Shown here: positions 45,144 through 56,400 of the stretch, piece by piece | How positions within the stretch are numbered: position 1 is the stretch's first letter | Layout: the number at the start of each line of letters is the position of its first letter | Origin: Lotus japonicus | Taxonomy: Eukaryota; Streptophyta; Magnoliopsida; Fabales; Fabaceae | Assembly (NCBI RefSeq): GCF_012489685.1 | Contig: NC_080046.1 | Location: 20,459,304-20,523,303 of the forward strand | Length of the DNA stretch: 64,000 nucleotides | Reading direction: 5' to 3' | The notes under the pieces: generated by a model | What the model was told of the DNA's origin: nothing | The model's input: only the letters and a program-made list of their open reading frames with translations | The model's database searches: none | Translations under genes and position numbers: made by a program

Positions 45144-46564
45144 TTAGCAGAAGTCATCATCATCTGATTCTGTGGTTTGGACAAAATCTGACGACCCAAG
45201 AGAGGATGGCTCGGAGACTTTGTGTTGAGGGGCCTTTGAAGATGAGGCCTGCTCAATTGGCTCCTTCAATAATTGAAGAGCAGATTGAAGATTTCTTAGC
45301 AAGTCTTCTTCTGTTGAAGCTCCTGCAAGGGCCGCTGTGATGTGGGTCTTTTGATTTAGCAAGAGGCTGGTTTGCGGACTTGCATGCTTGAGATATTTCT
45401 GGTTGTTTTTGAACCATTGAATTACTTTATCCTTGTGAGCTTTGGAAGCATCAAAAGCCTTCCACCACTTGATGAGGGCATGTTTGTTGAGAATTGGTTG
45501 GGTTTGGCTTTAAGACCGTACCTCCAAGAGAATACCCAAGAAAGGGAAAAGATTGTATAAAAGTTTAAACAATCAGGATAACTGTTAAACTCTTTGTCCC
45601 AATGTTTCAGGAAAAGATTGTATCCCTCCAGAACTTCAGGGGGAAAGATTTCAGTAGTTGGACCAAAGAAGCTCCACCAGGAATGGAACCAAATTGGAAA
45701 GGAATATTTGTTGGTCCATTTGAAGTAAATGAGCCAAGAATGCTTGAAATTTTGGTTTTGCAGGCCAAGGATTGTAAATTCCCAAGCTTTGATGTAATCC
45801 CAATAATTAAAACCTATAGGGTCAAAATTCTGGGAAAATTTTCTGTAGGTGTTTGGATTAGGTCCAAAGTCAGTGGGACGAAGGACACGGAGAATTTGGA
45901 GTGTGGAGTGGGTAATTAGGGAGTTGTCATTTTTATCCCTAAAATGCTTAATATCCACACTGTTTGTATCAACCAAGATAAACTCATAGAATCTCTGGGT
46001 TTTGTTTGGGTGGATTGGATCAAGATAACCAGGGAAAAGTTTAGTACCAATTTTATTGGCGAGGTTCCCTCCTGAATGGTCCCACCATTCTGGTTCAATC
46101 AAGGTTTGGAATTTGGAGATAGTTTTGGTCAAATATTCCGATTTTGGGTTAGATTGGGTAACTGGGCTAGATTGGGCAACAACAACAGGTTTCTTTCCAT
46201 CATGAGTTGCTAAGCTTTTTGTTCTTTCAATAAAAGATTGGAGGGATTGGGGATCTAGGTCATCATCTTTATCAGCGATGCTGGCCCAAGATTTATTCGG
46301 AAGTTTAGTGAGGCCTTGAGGTATTTCATCTAAGCCTAATTGTTTGAAGGCGAGGAATGTTTCAATGGGCAAAGCATAGTCAGCTTTGGTTTGCTTTGGT
46401 TGTGAAGATTGGATTTGAGCAGTGGGCTCAGATTTTTGGACAGTGGGTCCAGATTGGTGGGCAGTGGGCCCAGATAAGATTAAAGAGTCAGAGATTATAA
46501 TACCTTTGCCTTTTTCTCTGCCTCTTCCTTTTCCTCGGGAGGAGGATCCTCCTCTGGAGGACAT
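45144..46564 (-). pseudogene. Viral ORF2 (unknown function), minus copy, frameshifted
   Basis: Starts at ATG 46564-46562, one base after the ORF1 stop (46568-46566), and would end at TAA 45146-45144. A one-base loss in a run of C (minus strand) near 45500 shifts the frame after K-A-K-P, so the last ~110 residues are read wrongly. The rest equals the plus-copy ORF2 almost residue for residue. Other traits are described with the intact plus copy at 59002-60423. Confidence 0.9.
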
Positions 46565-46565
46565 C

Positions 46566-49500
46566 TTAAGACCTTCCCTGCAAATACTCACGAGTAAGAA
46601 AATCAGGGAGAGAATTGGTAGATCCTTTTATATATTCAATATCAAAGTCAAAAACACTTAATATAGCTTGCCATCTGGCAAAGATATGTTTTGAAGCTAA
46701 GTTTTTGACATCTTTTTGTAAGATTTCTTTCGCGGATTTACAGTCCACACGGACCAAGAATTTTTGATTAATCAAATCAGATTGAAATTTTGAAATAGAT
46801 AAAACGATTGCTAAAACTTCTTTCTTGACAGTAGAATAATTCTGCTGAGCAGGATTCCAATGTTTTGAAGTAAAAGCAATAATTTGTTCCTTGTCAAAAA
46901 CCTTTTGTTTCAAAATACCACCAAAGCCAATATCAGAGGCATCAGTTTCAATAATTTTGAAAGCTTGAGGGTTAGGGAGATAAAGACAAGGGAGATTCTT
47001 GACACGAAGTTTGATTTGTTTGACCACATTGGTATGAATATCGGACCAAGGTGGAGGATCCTTCTTGAGTCTATCATGAAGGGGTTTGATTATGGTACTG
47101 AGTTGAGGACAGAAGTCCGCAACATAATTGAGACAACCCAGGAATCTTTGTAGTTGGGTTTTGTCAATGATTTGATCAGGGAATTTATCAGTGAACTCGA
47201 TGGCTCTATTGATAGGAATGATGGTTCCTTGTTGGATATTGTGACCAAGGAATCTGATTTTGGTTTGGAACAAACTGACCTTTGTCTTGGATACGGCCAA
47301 GCCATTCCTTTTGATTACAGAGATGAACGCATTGAAATGTTGATCTAAAGTTTGGGAAAAGATTAAAACATCGTCAATGTAGACAATAGTGAATTTGGAA
47401 TAAGGATTGAAGATTTCGTTCATAATCCTTTGGAATTCAGATGGGGCGTTCTTTAGCCCAAAAGGCATAACGTTCCACTCATACTGCCCAAAAGGAACAG
47501 TAAAAGCAGTTTTATACCTATCCTTCTCTTGCAATTGGATTTGCCAGAATCCAGATTTCATGTCGAATTTTGAAAAGACCTTAGCATCATGCAGTCTGGC
47601 TAAGAGATCTTTCTTGTTGGGGATAGGATATCTAATCCAACAAAGGGCTTGATTGAGAGGTTTGTAGTTGATGACTAACCTAGGGGTTCCCCGTTCTATC
47701 TCAGCTTGCTTGTTGACATAGAAGGCTGCACAGGACCAAGGGCTCTTACTCCTGCGAATAAGTTTCTTTTCAAGAAGATCATTGATTTCCTTTTGGCAGA
47801 AATGAAGAAGTTCTTCATTCATTTGAATAGGCCTAGCCTTGGTTGGAATCTGTTTGTCTGAAAAATCTTTTTCATAAGGAAGTTCCACCATATGGCTCTT
47901 CCTTTCCCAAAAAGCGTTGGGTAGATCAGAACAGATGCTGGATTGAATATTTTCCAAAATATTCTCAATCCTTGATTTGACAGAAGGTTGTTGCAATTGA
48001 ACCTCAATAGTTTTGTGAGAGATTTCTTCCTTGAGGAAGTTGATCTGCTTCTCCTTGTAGGATATGACATTCAGAGTTTTTTCTATGGGGGGTTCAGAGA
48101 ATTTGAATAAAATTGGCTGTCCAAGGTGCTGGACAGTAATGCCATCTACGTCAGTATTATAGGGGAAGAGCTTCTTAATGAAAGGGGTTCCTATAATGAT
48201 TTTTTGACTCAAATTCCTGACTAACAGAAAAGGAGTTTCAATTTCAAGACTACCATTTTTGATGATAGCTGAGGGGATTTTATACTTGATCTTTAGTCTA
48301 GATCCTTCAGCAGCGCTGAGCTTCTCAGTAGTTTTCTCAAAATATCTGGTGGGAATGAGTCCCTCCGAAATACAACTTGAATCTGCCCCTGTGTCAAAGA
48401 GGGCAGGGATTTCGAGAATAAAATCTCCTATGAGGATTTTGACATGGATGAAGAATTTCTGAATGGTGACCTGGTTAATATTTTCCAGAAAGTCTTCGCA
48501 ATTGTTGTTAGGAGCAGGATTGGAATCAGGTACAGAAGAATCATCTTCCTCATAATTTCTAGTCAGTTTCTCCAAGATAAGCTGCTGACTATTTTGGATT
48601 TGTTTGAGACTTTTAACCTCAGTCTTAAGGGAATTGACTTCAGATTGAAGGTCTTGAATAGTGACGGGCTTGACCGTAGATTTCTCAAGACGCTTGAAAG
48701 TATCCCTAAGATTGAATTTATTAGTGGTTATAGGACTTTTGGGAGGCCTATCTTCAAGAGTAGACCTGAGGCGTTCCAAATAGATTTTCTTTTCCTCAGG
48801 ATCAGGGATAGAATTAATGGCCCTGAAGAGTAGATCTTGTTCATTGGTCAAAGTGTTGATAGACAAGGTATTGACGGAGGATGATGATTGAGAATCATCA
48901 TTCTGAATTTGATTTAGGTCTTCAGAGACCTCATAATCCGAAGGATTAGATTCTTCTTCATCAGAAGTTTGAATGAGAAGATTGTTGATCTTGTCTTCGA
49001 TCTCAGGTTCAAGATGAAGCTCAGAGATTCTCTTTTTGAGTCTGCAATACCTGCTAATATGGCCCGGCTTGCCGCAGTTGTAGCAAGTAACATCTTTTCC
49101 TTGAGAGGGTCTAGTCTCAGGAGGATTCTTAGGAATTTGCGAAGATTGGGGTTTTGATCTAGGCTTGGGTTTCCTATGATCATTCCTGCTAGATCTCTTT
49201 CTCCATTGTTGTTTGGGAGGAGGATCTTGCTTTCTGGGTTTAGGTTTCTTGGGACAACCCTGAATACCAAATTGTTCACAGAAAGTACCCAAATCCCTGC
49301 GATTCTGAGACTTTTCCTTAGTGAGTTGCTGTTGGATTTTGTCATCCTGACATATCTTGAGAGCAACTCTTTGAATGATAGCTATGAGCTGCCCATAACT
49401 AAGGGTATGATATGGGATTTCTCCCCCCGGATTTTGGCTTCTAAGTTTCTCACGAACTTTGTCGCCAAAAGATTTAGGAAGACCGGCCAGGAATTTCTCT

Positions 49501-52157
49501 TTCCAGAAGGCTTGTTGGCTGTCTTCACGGGTGTAAACCCTGGTCAGGAAGGTATCCTTATACCACCTGAAATCACCCAAAGATTTGCACTTAAGATTGG
49601 ACAAAAGATCACCAGATCTGTCCTTGATGAGGGAAGGATCTCCAACAAAATGTTGGGCTATGGTAAAGATTAAGGAGTTGACAGCATCAGAGATGAATTT
49701 GTCATCTTCCATGATAGGATTACCTTCTTCATCAGTCTTGACAGCAGTCAAGATCTGATCCTTTTCGTCTTGAGTGAGATAATTATCCCACCAACCTTTG
49801 AGCTGGCCACAGAAACCAGCAACCAATACTTCAACTATAAGAGATTCAGGACAATTGTTGGCGGTAACATAGGCAGTGGCTACCATAGTCATATTTTGGA
49901 GGATCTTGGTGATACCATACTCATTTTCACCATCAATGTTCCATTCATAGACATTGTTGGCACTGAAGCTTTTGAAGTTTGAAGACTCTTCTAAAAGAAG
50001 ATCAGGAGCAGTAGCTCTAGGATAATAGAGCTTGGTTTCTTTTCTCCACTGATTCTTAGAATTGTGAATGACAGTGTTGATAGGAACACTTTTGACAGTT
50101 TGATCATCAGATTGAATATCAAAATCAGACTCAACCTTACCATCTTCAATATTGTTTAAAGAAGTAGAGGTATTACGAGTAGAAGTTCGGCGGATTAAAG
50201 TCTCTTTAGGAGGAGCAGGAGCCGAAACAGTAGGATCGGAAATAGTTTCAGAAGTTGGTTCCGGGGTTGGTGTTGGTGTTTCCGGGACAACTTGTTTGAG
50301 AAGCTGCAGTTGCTCAACCACCTTTTGGAGGAGCTCATTGTCAGATTCCTTTTTAGCCCGAAGAGTTTGAGCCGAGTGTCTGGAACGGCTACTGATTTGA
50401 AAAGGTTTGAAAAGAGGTTTCTCAAGTTGACATCCTTTAGGGATATCAAGATTAGAAGAGGAAGGTTCGATCTTGACCTTTTCTTTACCTTTCCTGGAAG
50501 AGGAATCCTGCGATTGGGATTCTCCAAGAATTTGAAGATACTTATTGGTATAGTTGGATTGTTCCATAAGGTCTTTGATGTCTTTACCAGTGACATCACC
50601 TTCTTCTTTCCTAGTCTTGAAGGGAGAAGCTAGGACAGGTGTAGATTGGGCTCCTTTAAGAAGAAAAGGAGTTTTAGGAGGTAGATTTGAAAGGGTTTCT
50701 TTTCCATCCTTATGCTGCCATTTAATCATGCCAACTTGGAAGGGGTAAGATTTCCTATTCTTATTGGCGTAATCTTGAAACCATTCAAAAAAGAAGATGT
50801 TTTGCTGGGTTTTCTCAAGGAACCCATAGAATTTTTCTTGGATCTTCTTTCTCTTTTCACCCTGATACTTTGCCAAGAACCATTTTCTTTGCTGAGTCCA
50901 TTGGTCAGAGTAAAAGTCTGCTCGGATACCTTCTTTGTCAATGACAAATTCGGAAGTAATTGCTCCAATGAAATCAGAAGTCTCTCCAGGGGTTTCTAGA
51001 GAAGAATACGTTGGAGATAAGGTGGATTGATGATCTTCATTACTCTTATCATAGGTAGTTTTGACAGGAGTAGTATTGACATATCCAGCTAAATGGATAG
51101 TAGATCTGTCATGAGAGAGGGAAGGTCGAGCACTAGACTCAGGCTGGTTCCTTCTAGTCATAGAAAAAGATCTTCTAGACATGGCGGATTGGAAATCATT
51201 TGTGGATGTCCTAATAGATCTAGGGATAGAGAAGGAATTTCTCCTATCAAAGATGAGATCTACTTGGCCAGATTGGTGTTGGATGATTTCACGAAACTCA
51301 GGAGTTTCAACAGGTTGGGCTGGAGTAGCCTTTTCCAAAGACCATTTCTCTGGAAGGGTGATATCACTCCATTGGATAGTTTTGGGAACAATAACGTTTG
51401 CCTTATCATAATCTGTAAGGAAAAGAGTTGTTTCTCCAGATTTCTCACAATTGGTTCGCAAGAAATAAGATTTGATAGAGTTCATTACCTTGTATTGAAC
51501 CCTGTAGATCAAAGAGATTGGTATGGAATCTTCTTTCATATCAAGGCCGTGAAGCTTGATATTTAGGAAGAGAACGTCAAGGATGTTTTTGTCTTCCAGA
51601 CTGACAGTTAGATCTGGAAAGCAATTGAAAAAGATTGGTCCATTACTCAGGCTGGTTTCAACCGTTCCTAAGAGGGAGTCATGGAATTGATTATGTCTAA
51701 TATCCCTAAGACAAAGGAGTACAACGATGTCAAGAGATTTCCTGGTTAGGGGTTTAAGACCAACTTGAACACTACCTATATGAAGATAGTTGAAGTTCTT
51801 GCTGATATGTTCTTTGATGCTTTTCTCGGAAAGCAGATGGATTTCTTCATCATCAGATCTGAGCTTGTAGGTTTGCTCAACGGTTTTGATAATGAAATCT
51901 GATCGTTTGAAAAAGGATCCGTTTGGTTTGTAGATCTCAGCATGAGAAATTTTTGGAATTTCCCAGTTGTCAAGATCTTGATTGATATCTTCAAAATGAA
52001 TTTCTTCTTTGAAGACAGATTTGGATAATTGATTGGATTGATGAGGATGATCGATAGAAGAAGAAGAGGGTTGGGAAGATCTGAAAGAAAGCTTAGAAGA
52101 GAAAGAGCGAAGCATCAAGAAAGATAGATCTTCCTCACCCGTAAGTATCATCGCCAT
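46566..52157 (-). CDS. Viral ORF1 polyprotein, minus copy, uninterrupted
   Basis: 1863 residues from ATG 52157 (a GTG precedes it). Domains in order with rough residues: movement protein of the 30K type (75-235, including L-D-M-K-E-D-S-I-P-I-S); a Ser/Thr/Pro-rich linker and coiled-coil stretch (560-690); coat region (about 700-1000, G-Q-L-K-G-W-W-D-N-Y); CCHC knuckle C-Y-N-C-G-K-P-G-H-I-S-R-Y-C (1025); aspartic protease D-T-G-A-D-S-S-C (1255); reverse transcriptase with Y-I-D-D (1593); and RNase H with E-T-D-A-S (1736). There is no integrase. No stop or frameshift was seen, which is unusual for an endogenous copy. No promoter lies directly upstream: the intergenic promoter of this copy is downstream of ORF2, as expected when a circular genome is opened near the primer site. 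Whether any product forms is unknown. Confidence 0.93.
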   Translation of the reverse strand: MAMILTGEEDLSFLMLRSFSSKLSFRSSQPSSSSIDHPHQSNQLSKSVFKEEIHFEDINQDLDNWEIPKISHAEIYKPNGSFFKRSDFIIKTVEQTYKLRSDDEEIHLLSEKSIKEHISKNFNYLHIGSVQVGLKPLTRKSLDIVVLLCLRDIRHNQFHDSLLGTVETSLSNGPIFFNCFPDLTVSLEDKNILDVLFLNIKLHGLDMKEDSIPISLIYRVQYKVMNSIKSYFLRTNCEKSGETTLFLTDYDKANVIVPKTIQWSDITLPEKWSLEKATPAQPVETPEFREIIQHQSGQVDLIFDRRNSFSIPRSIRTSTNDFQSAMSRRSFSMTRRNQPESSARPSLSHDRSTIHLAGYVNTTPVKTTYDKSNEDHQSTLSPTYSSLETPGETSDFIGAITSEFVIDKEGIRADFYSDQWTQQRKWFLAKYQGEKRKKIQEKFYGFLEKTQQNIFFFEWFQDYANKNRKSYPFQVGMIKWQHKDGKETLSNLPPKTPFLLKGAQSTPVLASPFKTRKEEGDVTGKDIKDLMEQSNYTNKYLQILGESQSQDSSSRKGKEKVKIEPSSSNLDIPKGCQLEKPLFKPFQISSRSRHSAQTLRAKKESDNELLQKVVEQLQLLKQVVPETPTPTPEPTSETISDPTVSAPAPPKETLIRRTSTRNTSTSLNNIEDGKVESDFDIQSDDQTVKSVPINTVIHNSKNQWRKETKLYYPRATAPDLLLEESSNFKSFSANNVYEWNIDGENEYGITKILQNMTMVATAYVTANNCPESLIVEVLVAGFCGQLKGWWDNYLTQDEKDQILTAVKTDEEGNPIMEDDKFISDAVNSLIFTIAQHFVGDPSLIKDRSGDLLSNLKCKSLGDFRWYKDTFLTRVYTREDSQQAFWKEKFLAGLPKSFGDKVREKLRSQNPGGEIPYHTLSYGQLIAIIQRVALKICQDDKIQQQLTKEKSQNRRDLGTFCEQFGIQGCPKKPKPRKQDPPPKQQWRKRSSRNDHRKPKPRSKPQSSQIPKNPPETRPSQGKDVTCYNCGKPGHISRYCRLKKRISELHLEPEIEDKINNLLIQTSDEEESNPSDYEVSEDLNQIQNDDSQSSSSVNTLSINTLTNEQDLLFRAINSIPDPEEKKIYLERLRSTLEDRPPKSPITTNKFNLRDTFKRLEKSTVKPVTIQDLQSEVNSLKTEVKSLKQIQNSQQLILEKLTRNYEEDDSSVPDSNPAPNNNCEDFLENINQVTIQKFFIHVKILIGDFILEIPALFDTGADSSCISEGLIPTRYFEKTTEKLSAAEGSRLKIKYKIPSAIIKNGSLEIETPFLLVRNLSQKIIIGTPFIKKLFPYNTDVDGITVQHLGQPILFKFSEPPIEKTLNVISYKEKQINFLKEEISHKTIEVQLQQPSVKSRIENILENIQSSICSDLPNAFWERKSHMVELPYEKDFSDKQIPTKARPIQMNEELLHFCQKEINDLLEKKLIRRSKSPWSCAAFYVNKQAEIERGTPRLVINYKPLNQALCWIRYPIPNKKDLLARLHDAKVFSKFDMKSGFWQIQLQEKDRYKTAFTVPFGQYEWNVMPFGLKNAPSEFQRIMNEIFNPYSKFTIVYIDDVLIFSQTLDQHFNAFISVIKRNGLAVSKTKVSLFQTKIRFLGHNIQQGTIIPINRAIEFTDKFPDQIIDKTQLQRFLGCLNYVADFCPQLSTIIKPLHDRLKKDPPPWSDIHTNVVKQIKLRVKNLPCLYLPNPQAFKIIETDASDIGFGGILKQKVFDKEQIIAFTSKHWNPAQQNYSTVKKEVLAIVLSISKFQSDLINQKFLVRVDCKSAKEILQKDVKNLASKHIFARWQAILSVFDFDIEYIKGSTNSLPDFLTREYLQGRS

Positions 52158-52583
52158 CACCTGGTTCTATAGAAACAGATAAATAAATTAGAAATATAAG
52201 TTATGTTCTGTATTGTTCTTAATAGTTGAACAGTATAAATCTGGATCAGACTTAAGCCACCACAAAAAGAAACTAAACAAGGACATTAAAAATATTCAGA
52301 ATTTAATAACATGTCTGTAGTATGGCCAATATAGACTTACTGCCACACAGGGACTTACTGCCTTCAACGCCTCCGCTACAGAGATGATCATAAGTCTGAA
52401 TAGTAATAATCCTAGAAGGTTTTCAAAAGAGCTTTCATTTTAGTTTAGTTCAAAGTGTACTACCAGTCCAGATCCCGACCATAGTGCTTAATTATAAAAG
52501 AACAGAACAGAGAAATAACTTATATCTAACATATTTAGCATGTTCCTACTTCCCCATCAGGCTCTGATACCAAGAGGGGGTCG
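52158..52583 (-). promoter_or_regulatory. Viral leader with tRNA-Met primer-binding site, minus copy
   Basis: TGGTATCAGAGC reads on the minus strand at 52572-52561, about 405 bases before the ORF1 start. This site primes minus-strand DNA synthesis from initiator tRNA-Met and marks position 1 of caulimovirid genomes. The leader is nearly identical to the plus copy (52994-53408) except for occasional substitutions. Confidence 0.85.
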
Positions 52584-52982
52584 AAAGTTTAGAGAGAGAA
52601 ACACTGAGAGAATTCCTTCTGTAAGTTCTCCATCAGAGCCTGGTTGAAACTCTATGTTAAGCTCTACCTACTTCCCCATCAGTGCTCCTAACAACAATTG
52701 CGAAGACTTTCTGGAAAATATTAACCAGGTCATCATTCAAAAATTCTTCATCCATGTCAAAATCCTCATAGGAGATTTTATTCTCGAAATCCCTGCCCTC
52801 TTTGACACAGGGGCAGATTCCAGTTGTATTTCGGAGGGACTCATTCCCACCAGATATTTTGAGAAAACTACTGAGAAGCTCAGCGCTGCTGAAGGATCTA
52901 GACTAAAGATCAAGTATAAAAGCCCCTCCGTGGTGGCGTCCTACTTCTCTTAATCCTCTTCTCATCCCCCTCCTTCTGCTTC
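52584..52982 (+). other. Spacer between the inverted viral copies, itself a viral patchwork
   Basis: Plus strand. 52586-52637 matches the start of the transcribed intergenic region (TTTAGAGAGAGAAACA). 52681-52921 is a piece of ORF1 protease (D-T-G-A-D-S-S-C-I) equal to 57053-57293. 52922-52982 (CCCCTCCGTGGTGGCGTCC) is the region just before the primer site. The TATA-containing part of the promoter is absent. The open frame 52654-52953 is this protease scrap. Confidence 0.8.
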
Positions 52983-53408
52983 CGACCCCCTCTTGGTATC
53001 AGAGCCTGATGGGGAAGTAGGAACATGCTAAATATGTTAGATATAAGTTATTTCTCTGTTCTGTTCTTTTATAATTAAGCACTATGGTCGGGATCTGGAC
53101 TGGTAGTACACTTTGAACTAAACTAAAATGAAAGCTCTTTTGAAAACCTTCTAGGATTATTACTATTCAGACTTATGATCATCTCTGTAGCGGAGGCGTT
53201 GAAGGCAGTAAGTCCCTGTGTGGCAGTAAGTCTATATTGGCCATACTACAGACATGTTATTAAATTCTGAATATTTTTAATGTCCTTGTTTAGTTTCTTT
53301 TTGTGGTAGCTTAAGTCTGATCCAGATTTATACTGTTCAACTATTAAGAACAATACAGAACATAACTTATATTTCTAATTTATTTATCTGTTTCTATAGA
53401 ACCAGGTG
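52983..53408 (+). promoter_or_regulatory. Viral leader with tRNA-Met primer-binding site, plus copy
   Basis: TGGTATCAGAGC at 52994-53005, preceded by CGACCCCCTCT. The ~400-base leader before ORF1 has no large upstream ORF. It is the mirror of 52158-52583, so the two leaders form the loop-proximal part of the inverted repeat. Confidence 0.85.
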
Positions 53409-56400
53409 ATGGCGATGATACTTACGGGTGAGGAAGATCTATCTTTCTTGATGCTTCGCTCTTTCTCTTCTAAGCTTTCTTTCAGATCTTCCCAACCCTC
53501 TTCTTCTTCTATCGATCATCCTCATCAATCCAATCAATTATCCAAATCTGTCTTCAAAGAAGAAATTCATTTTGAAGATATCAATCAAGATCTTGACAAC
53601 TGGGAAATTCCAAAAATTTCTCATGCTGAGATCTACAAACCAAACGGATCCTTTTTCAAACGATCAGATTTCATTATCAAAACCGTTGAGCAAACCTACA
53701 AGCTCAGATCTGATGATGAAGAAATCCATCTGCTTTCCGAGAAAAGCATCAAAGAACATATCAGCAAGAACTTCAACTATCTTCATATAGGTAGTGTTCA
53801 AGTTGGTCTTAAACCCCTAACCAGGAAATCTCTTGACATCGCTGTACTCCTTTGTCTTAGGGATATTAGACATAATCAATTCCATGACTCCCTCTTAGGA
53901 ACGGTTGAAACCAGCCTGAGTAATGGACCAATCTTTTTCAATTGCTTTCCAGATCTAACTGTCAGTCTGGAAGACAAAAACATCCTTGACGTTCTCTTCC
54001 TAAATATCAAGCTTCACGGCCTTGATATGAAAGAAGATTCCATACCAATCTCTTTGATCTACAGGGTTCAATACAAGGTAATGAACTCTATCAAATCTTA
54101 TTTCTTGCGAACCAATTGTGAGAAATCTGGAGAAACAACTCTTTTCCTTACAGATTATGATAAGGCAAACGTTATTGTTCCCAAAACCATCCAATGGAGT
54201 GATATCACCCTTCCAGAGAAATGGTCTTTGGAAAAGGCTACTCCAGCCCAACCTGTTGAAACTCCTGAGTTTCGTGAAATCATCCAACACCAATCTGGCC
54301 AAGTAGATCTCATCTTTGATAGGAGAAATTCCTTCTCTATCCCTAGATCTATTAGGACATCCACAAATGATTTCCAATCCGCCATGTCTAGAAGATCTTT
54401 TTCTATGACTAGAAGGAACCAGCCTGAGTCTAGTGCTCGACCTTCCCTCTCTCATGACGGATCTACTATCCATTTAGCTGGATATGTCAATACTACTCCT
54501 GTCAAAACTACCTATGACAAGAGTAATGAAGATCATCAATCCACCTTATCTCCAACGTATTCTTCTCTAGAAACCCCTGGAGAGACTTCTGATTTCATTG
54601 GAGCAATTACTTCCGAATTTGTCATTGACAAAGAAGGTATCCGAGCAGACTTTTACTCTGACCAATGGACTCAGCAAAGAAAATGGTTCTTGGCAAAGTA
54701 TCAGGGTGAAAAGAGAAAGAAGATCCAAGAAAAATTCTATGGGTTCCTTGAGAAAACCCAGCAAAACATCTTCTTTTTTGAATGGTTTCAAGATTACGCC
54801 AATAAGAATAGGAAATCTTACCCCTTCCAAGTTGGCATGATTAAATGGCAGCATAAGGATGGAAAAGAAACCCTTTCAAATCTACCTCCTAAAACTCCTT
54901 TTCTTCTTAAAGGAGCCCAATCTACACCTGTCCTAGCTTCTCCCTTCAAGACTAGGAAAGAAGAAGGTGATGTCACTGGTAAAGACATCAAAGACCTTAT
55001 GGAACAATCCAACTATACCAATAAGTATCTTCAAATTCTTGGAGAATCCCAATCGCAGGATTCCTCTTCCAGGAAAGGTAAAGAAAAGGTCAAGATCGAA
55101 CCTTCCTCTTCTAATCTTGATATCCCTAAAGGATGTCAACTTGAGAAACCTCTTTTCAAACCTTTTCAAATCAGTAGCCGTTCCAGACACTCGGCTCAAA
55201 CTCTTCGGGCTAAAAAGGAATCTGACAATGAGCTCCTCCAAAAGGTGGTTGAGCAACTTCAGCTTCTCAAACAAGTTGTCCCGGAAACTCCAACACCAAC
55301 CCCGGAACCAACTTCTGAAACTATTTCCGATCCTACTGTTTCGACTCCTGCTCCTCCTAAAGAGACTTTAATCCGCCGAACTTCTACTCGTAATACCTCT
55401 ACTTCTTTAAACAATATTGAAGATGGTAAGGTTGAGTCTGATTCTGATATTCAATCTGATGATCAAACTGTCAAAAGTGTTCCTATCAACACTGTCATTC
55501 ACAATTCTAAGAATCAGTGGAGAAAAGAAACCAAGCTCTATTATCCTAGAGCTACTGCTCCTGATCTTCTTTTAGAAGAGTCTTCAAACTTCAAAAGCTT
55601 CAGTGCCAACAATGTCTATGAATGGAACATTGATGGTGAAAATGAGTATGGTATCACCAAGATCCTCCAAAATATGACTATGGTAGCCACTGCCTATGTT
55701 ACCGCCAACAATTGTCCTGAATCTCTTATAGTTGAAGTATTGGTTGCTGGTTTCTGTGGCCAGCTCAAAGGTTGGTGGGATAATTATCTCACTCAAGACG
55801 AAAAGGATCAGATCTTGACTGCTGTCAAGACTGATGAAGAAGGTAATCCTATCATGGAAGATGGCAAATTCATCTCTGATGCTGTCAACTCCTTAATCTT
55901 TACCATAGCCCAACATTTTGTTGGAGATCCTTCCCTCATCAAGGACAGATCTGGTGATCTTTTGTCCAATCTTAAGTGCAAATCTTTGGGTGATTTCAGG
56001 TGGTATAAGGATACCTTCCTGACCAGGGTTTACACCCGTGAAGACAGCCAACAAGCCTTCTGGAAAGAGAAATTCCTGGCCGGTCTTCCTAAATCTTTTG
56101 GCGACAAAGTTCGTGAGAAACTTAGAAGCCAAAATCCGGGGGGAGAAATCCCATATCATACCCTTAGTTATGGGCAGCTCATAGCTATCATTCAAAGAGT
56201 TGCTCTCAAGATATGTCAGGATGACAAAATCCAACAGCAACTCACTAAGGAAAAGTCTCAGAATCGCAGGGATTTGGGTACTTTCTGTGAACAATTTGGT
56301 ATTCAGGGTTGTCCCAAGAAACCTAAACCCAGAAAGCAAGATCCTCCTCCCAAACAACAATGGAGAAAGAGATCTAGCAGGAATGATCATAGGAAACCCA

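Noticed and set aside
49176..49673. Long open frames opposite or overlapping viral ORF1 (for example 165 codons on the plus strand, with mirror image at 55893-56390)
   Set aside because: They are antisense shadows of the coat region, duplicated only because the ORF1 copies are duplicated.
46566..52157. Viral ORF1 considered as a Gypsy LTR retrotransposon polyprotein
   Set aside because: No integrase, no LTRs, movement-protein domain at the N-terminus and a second ORF after RNase H; these define a caulimovirid.
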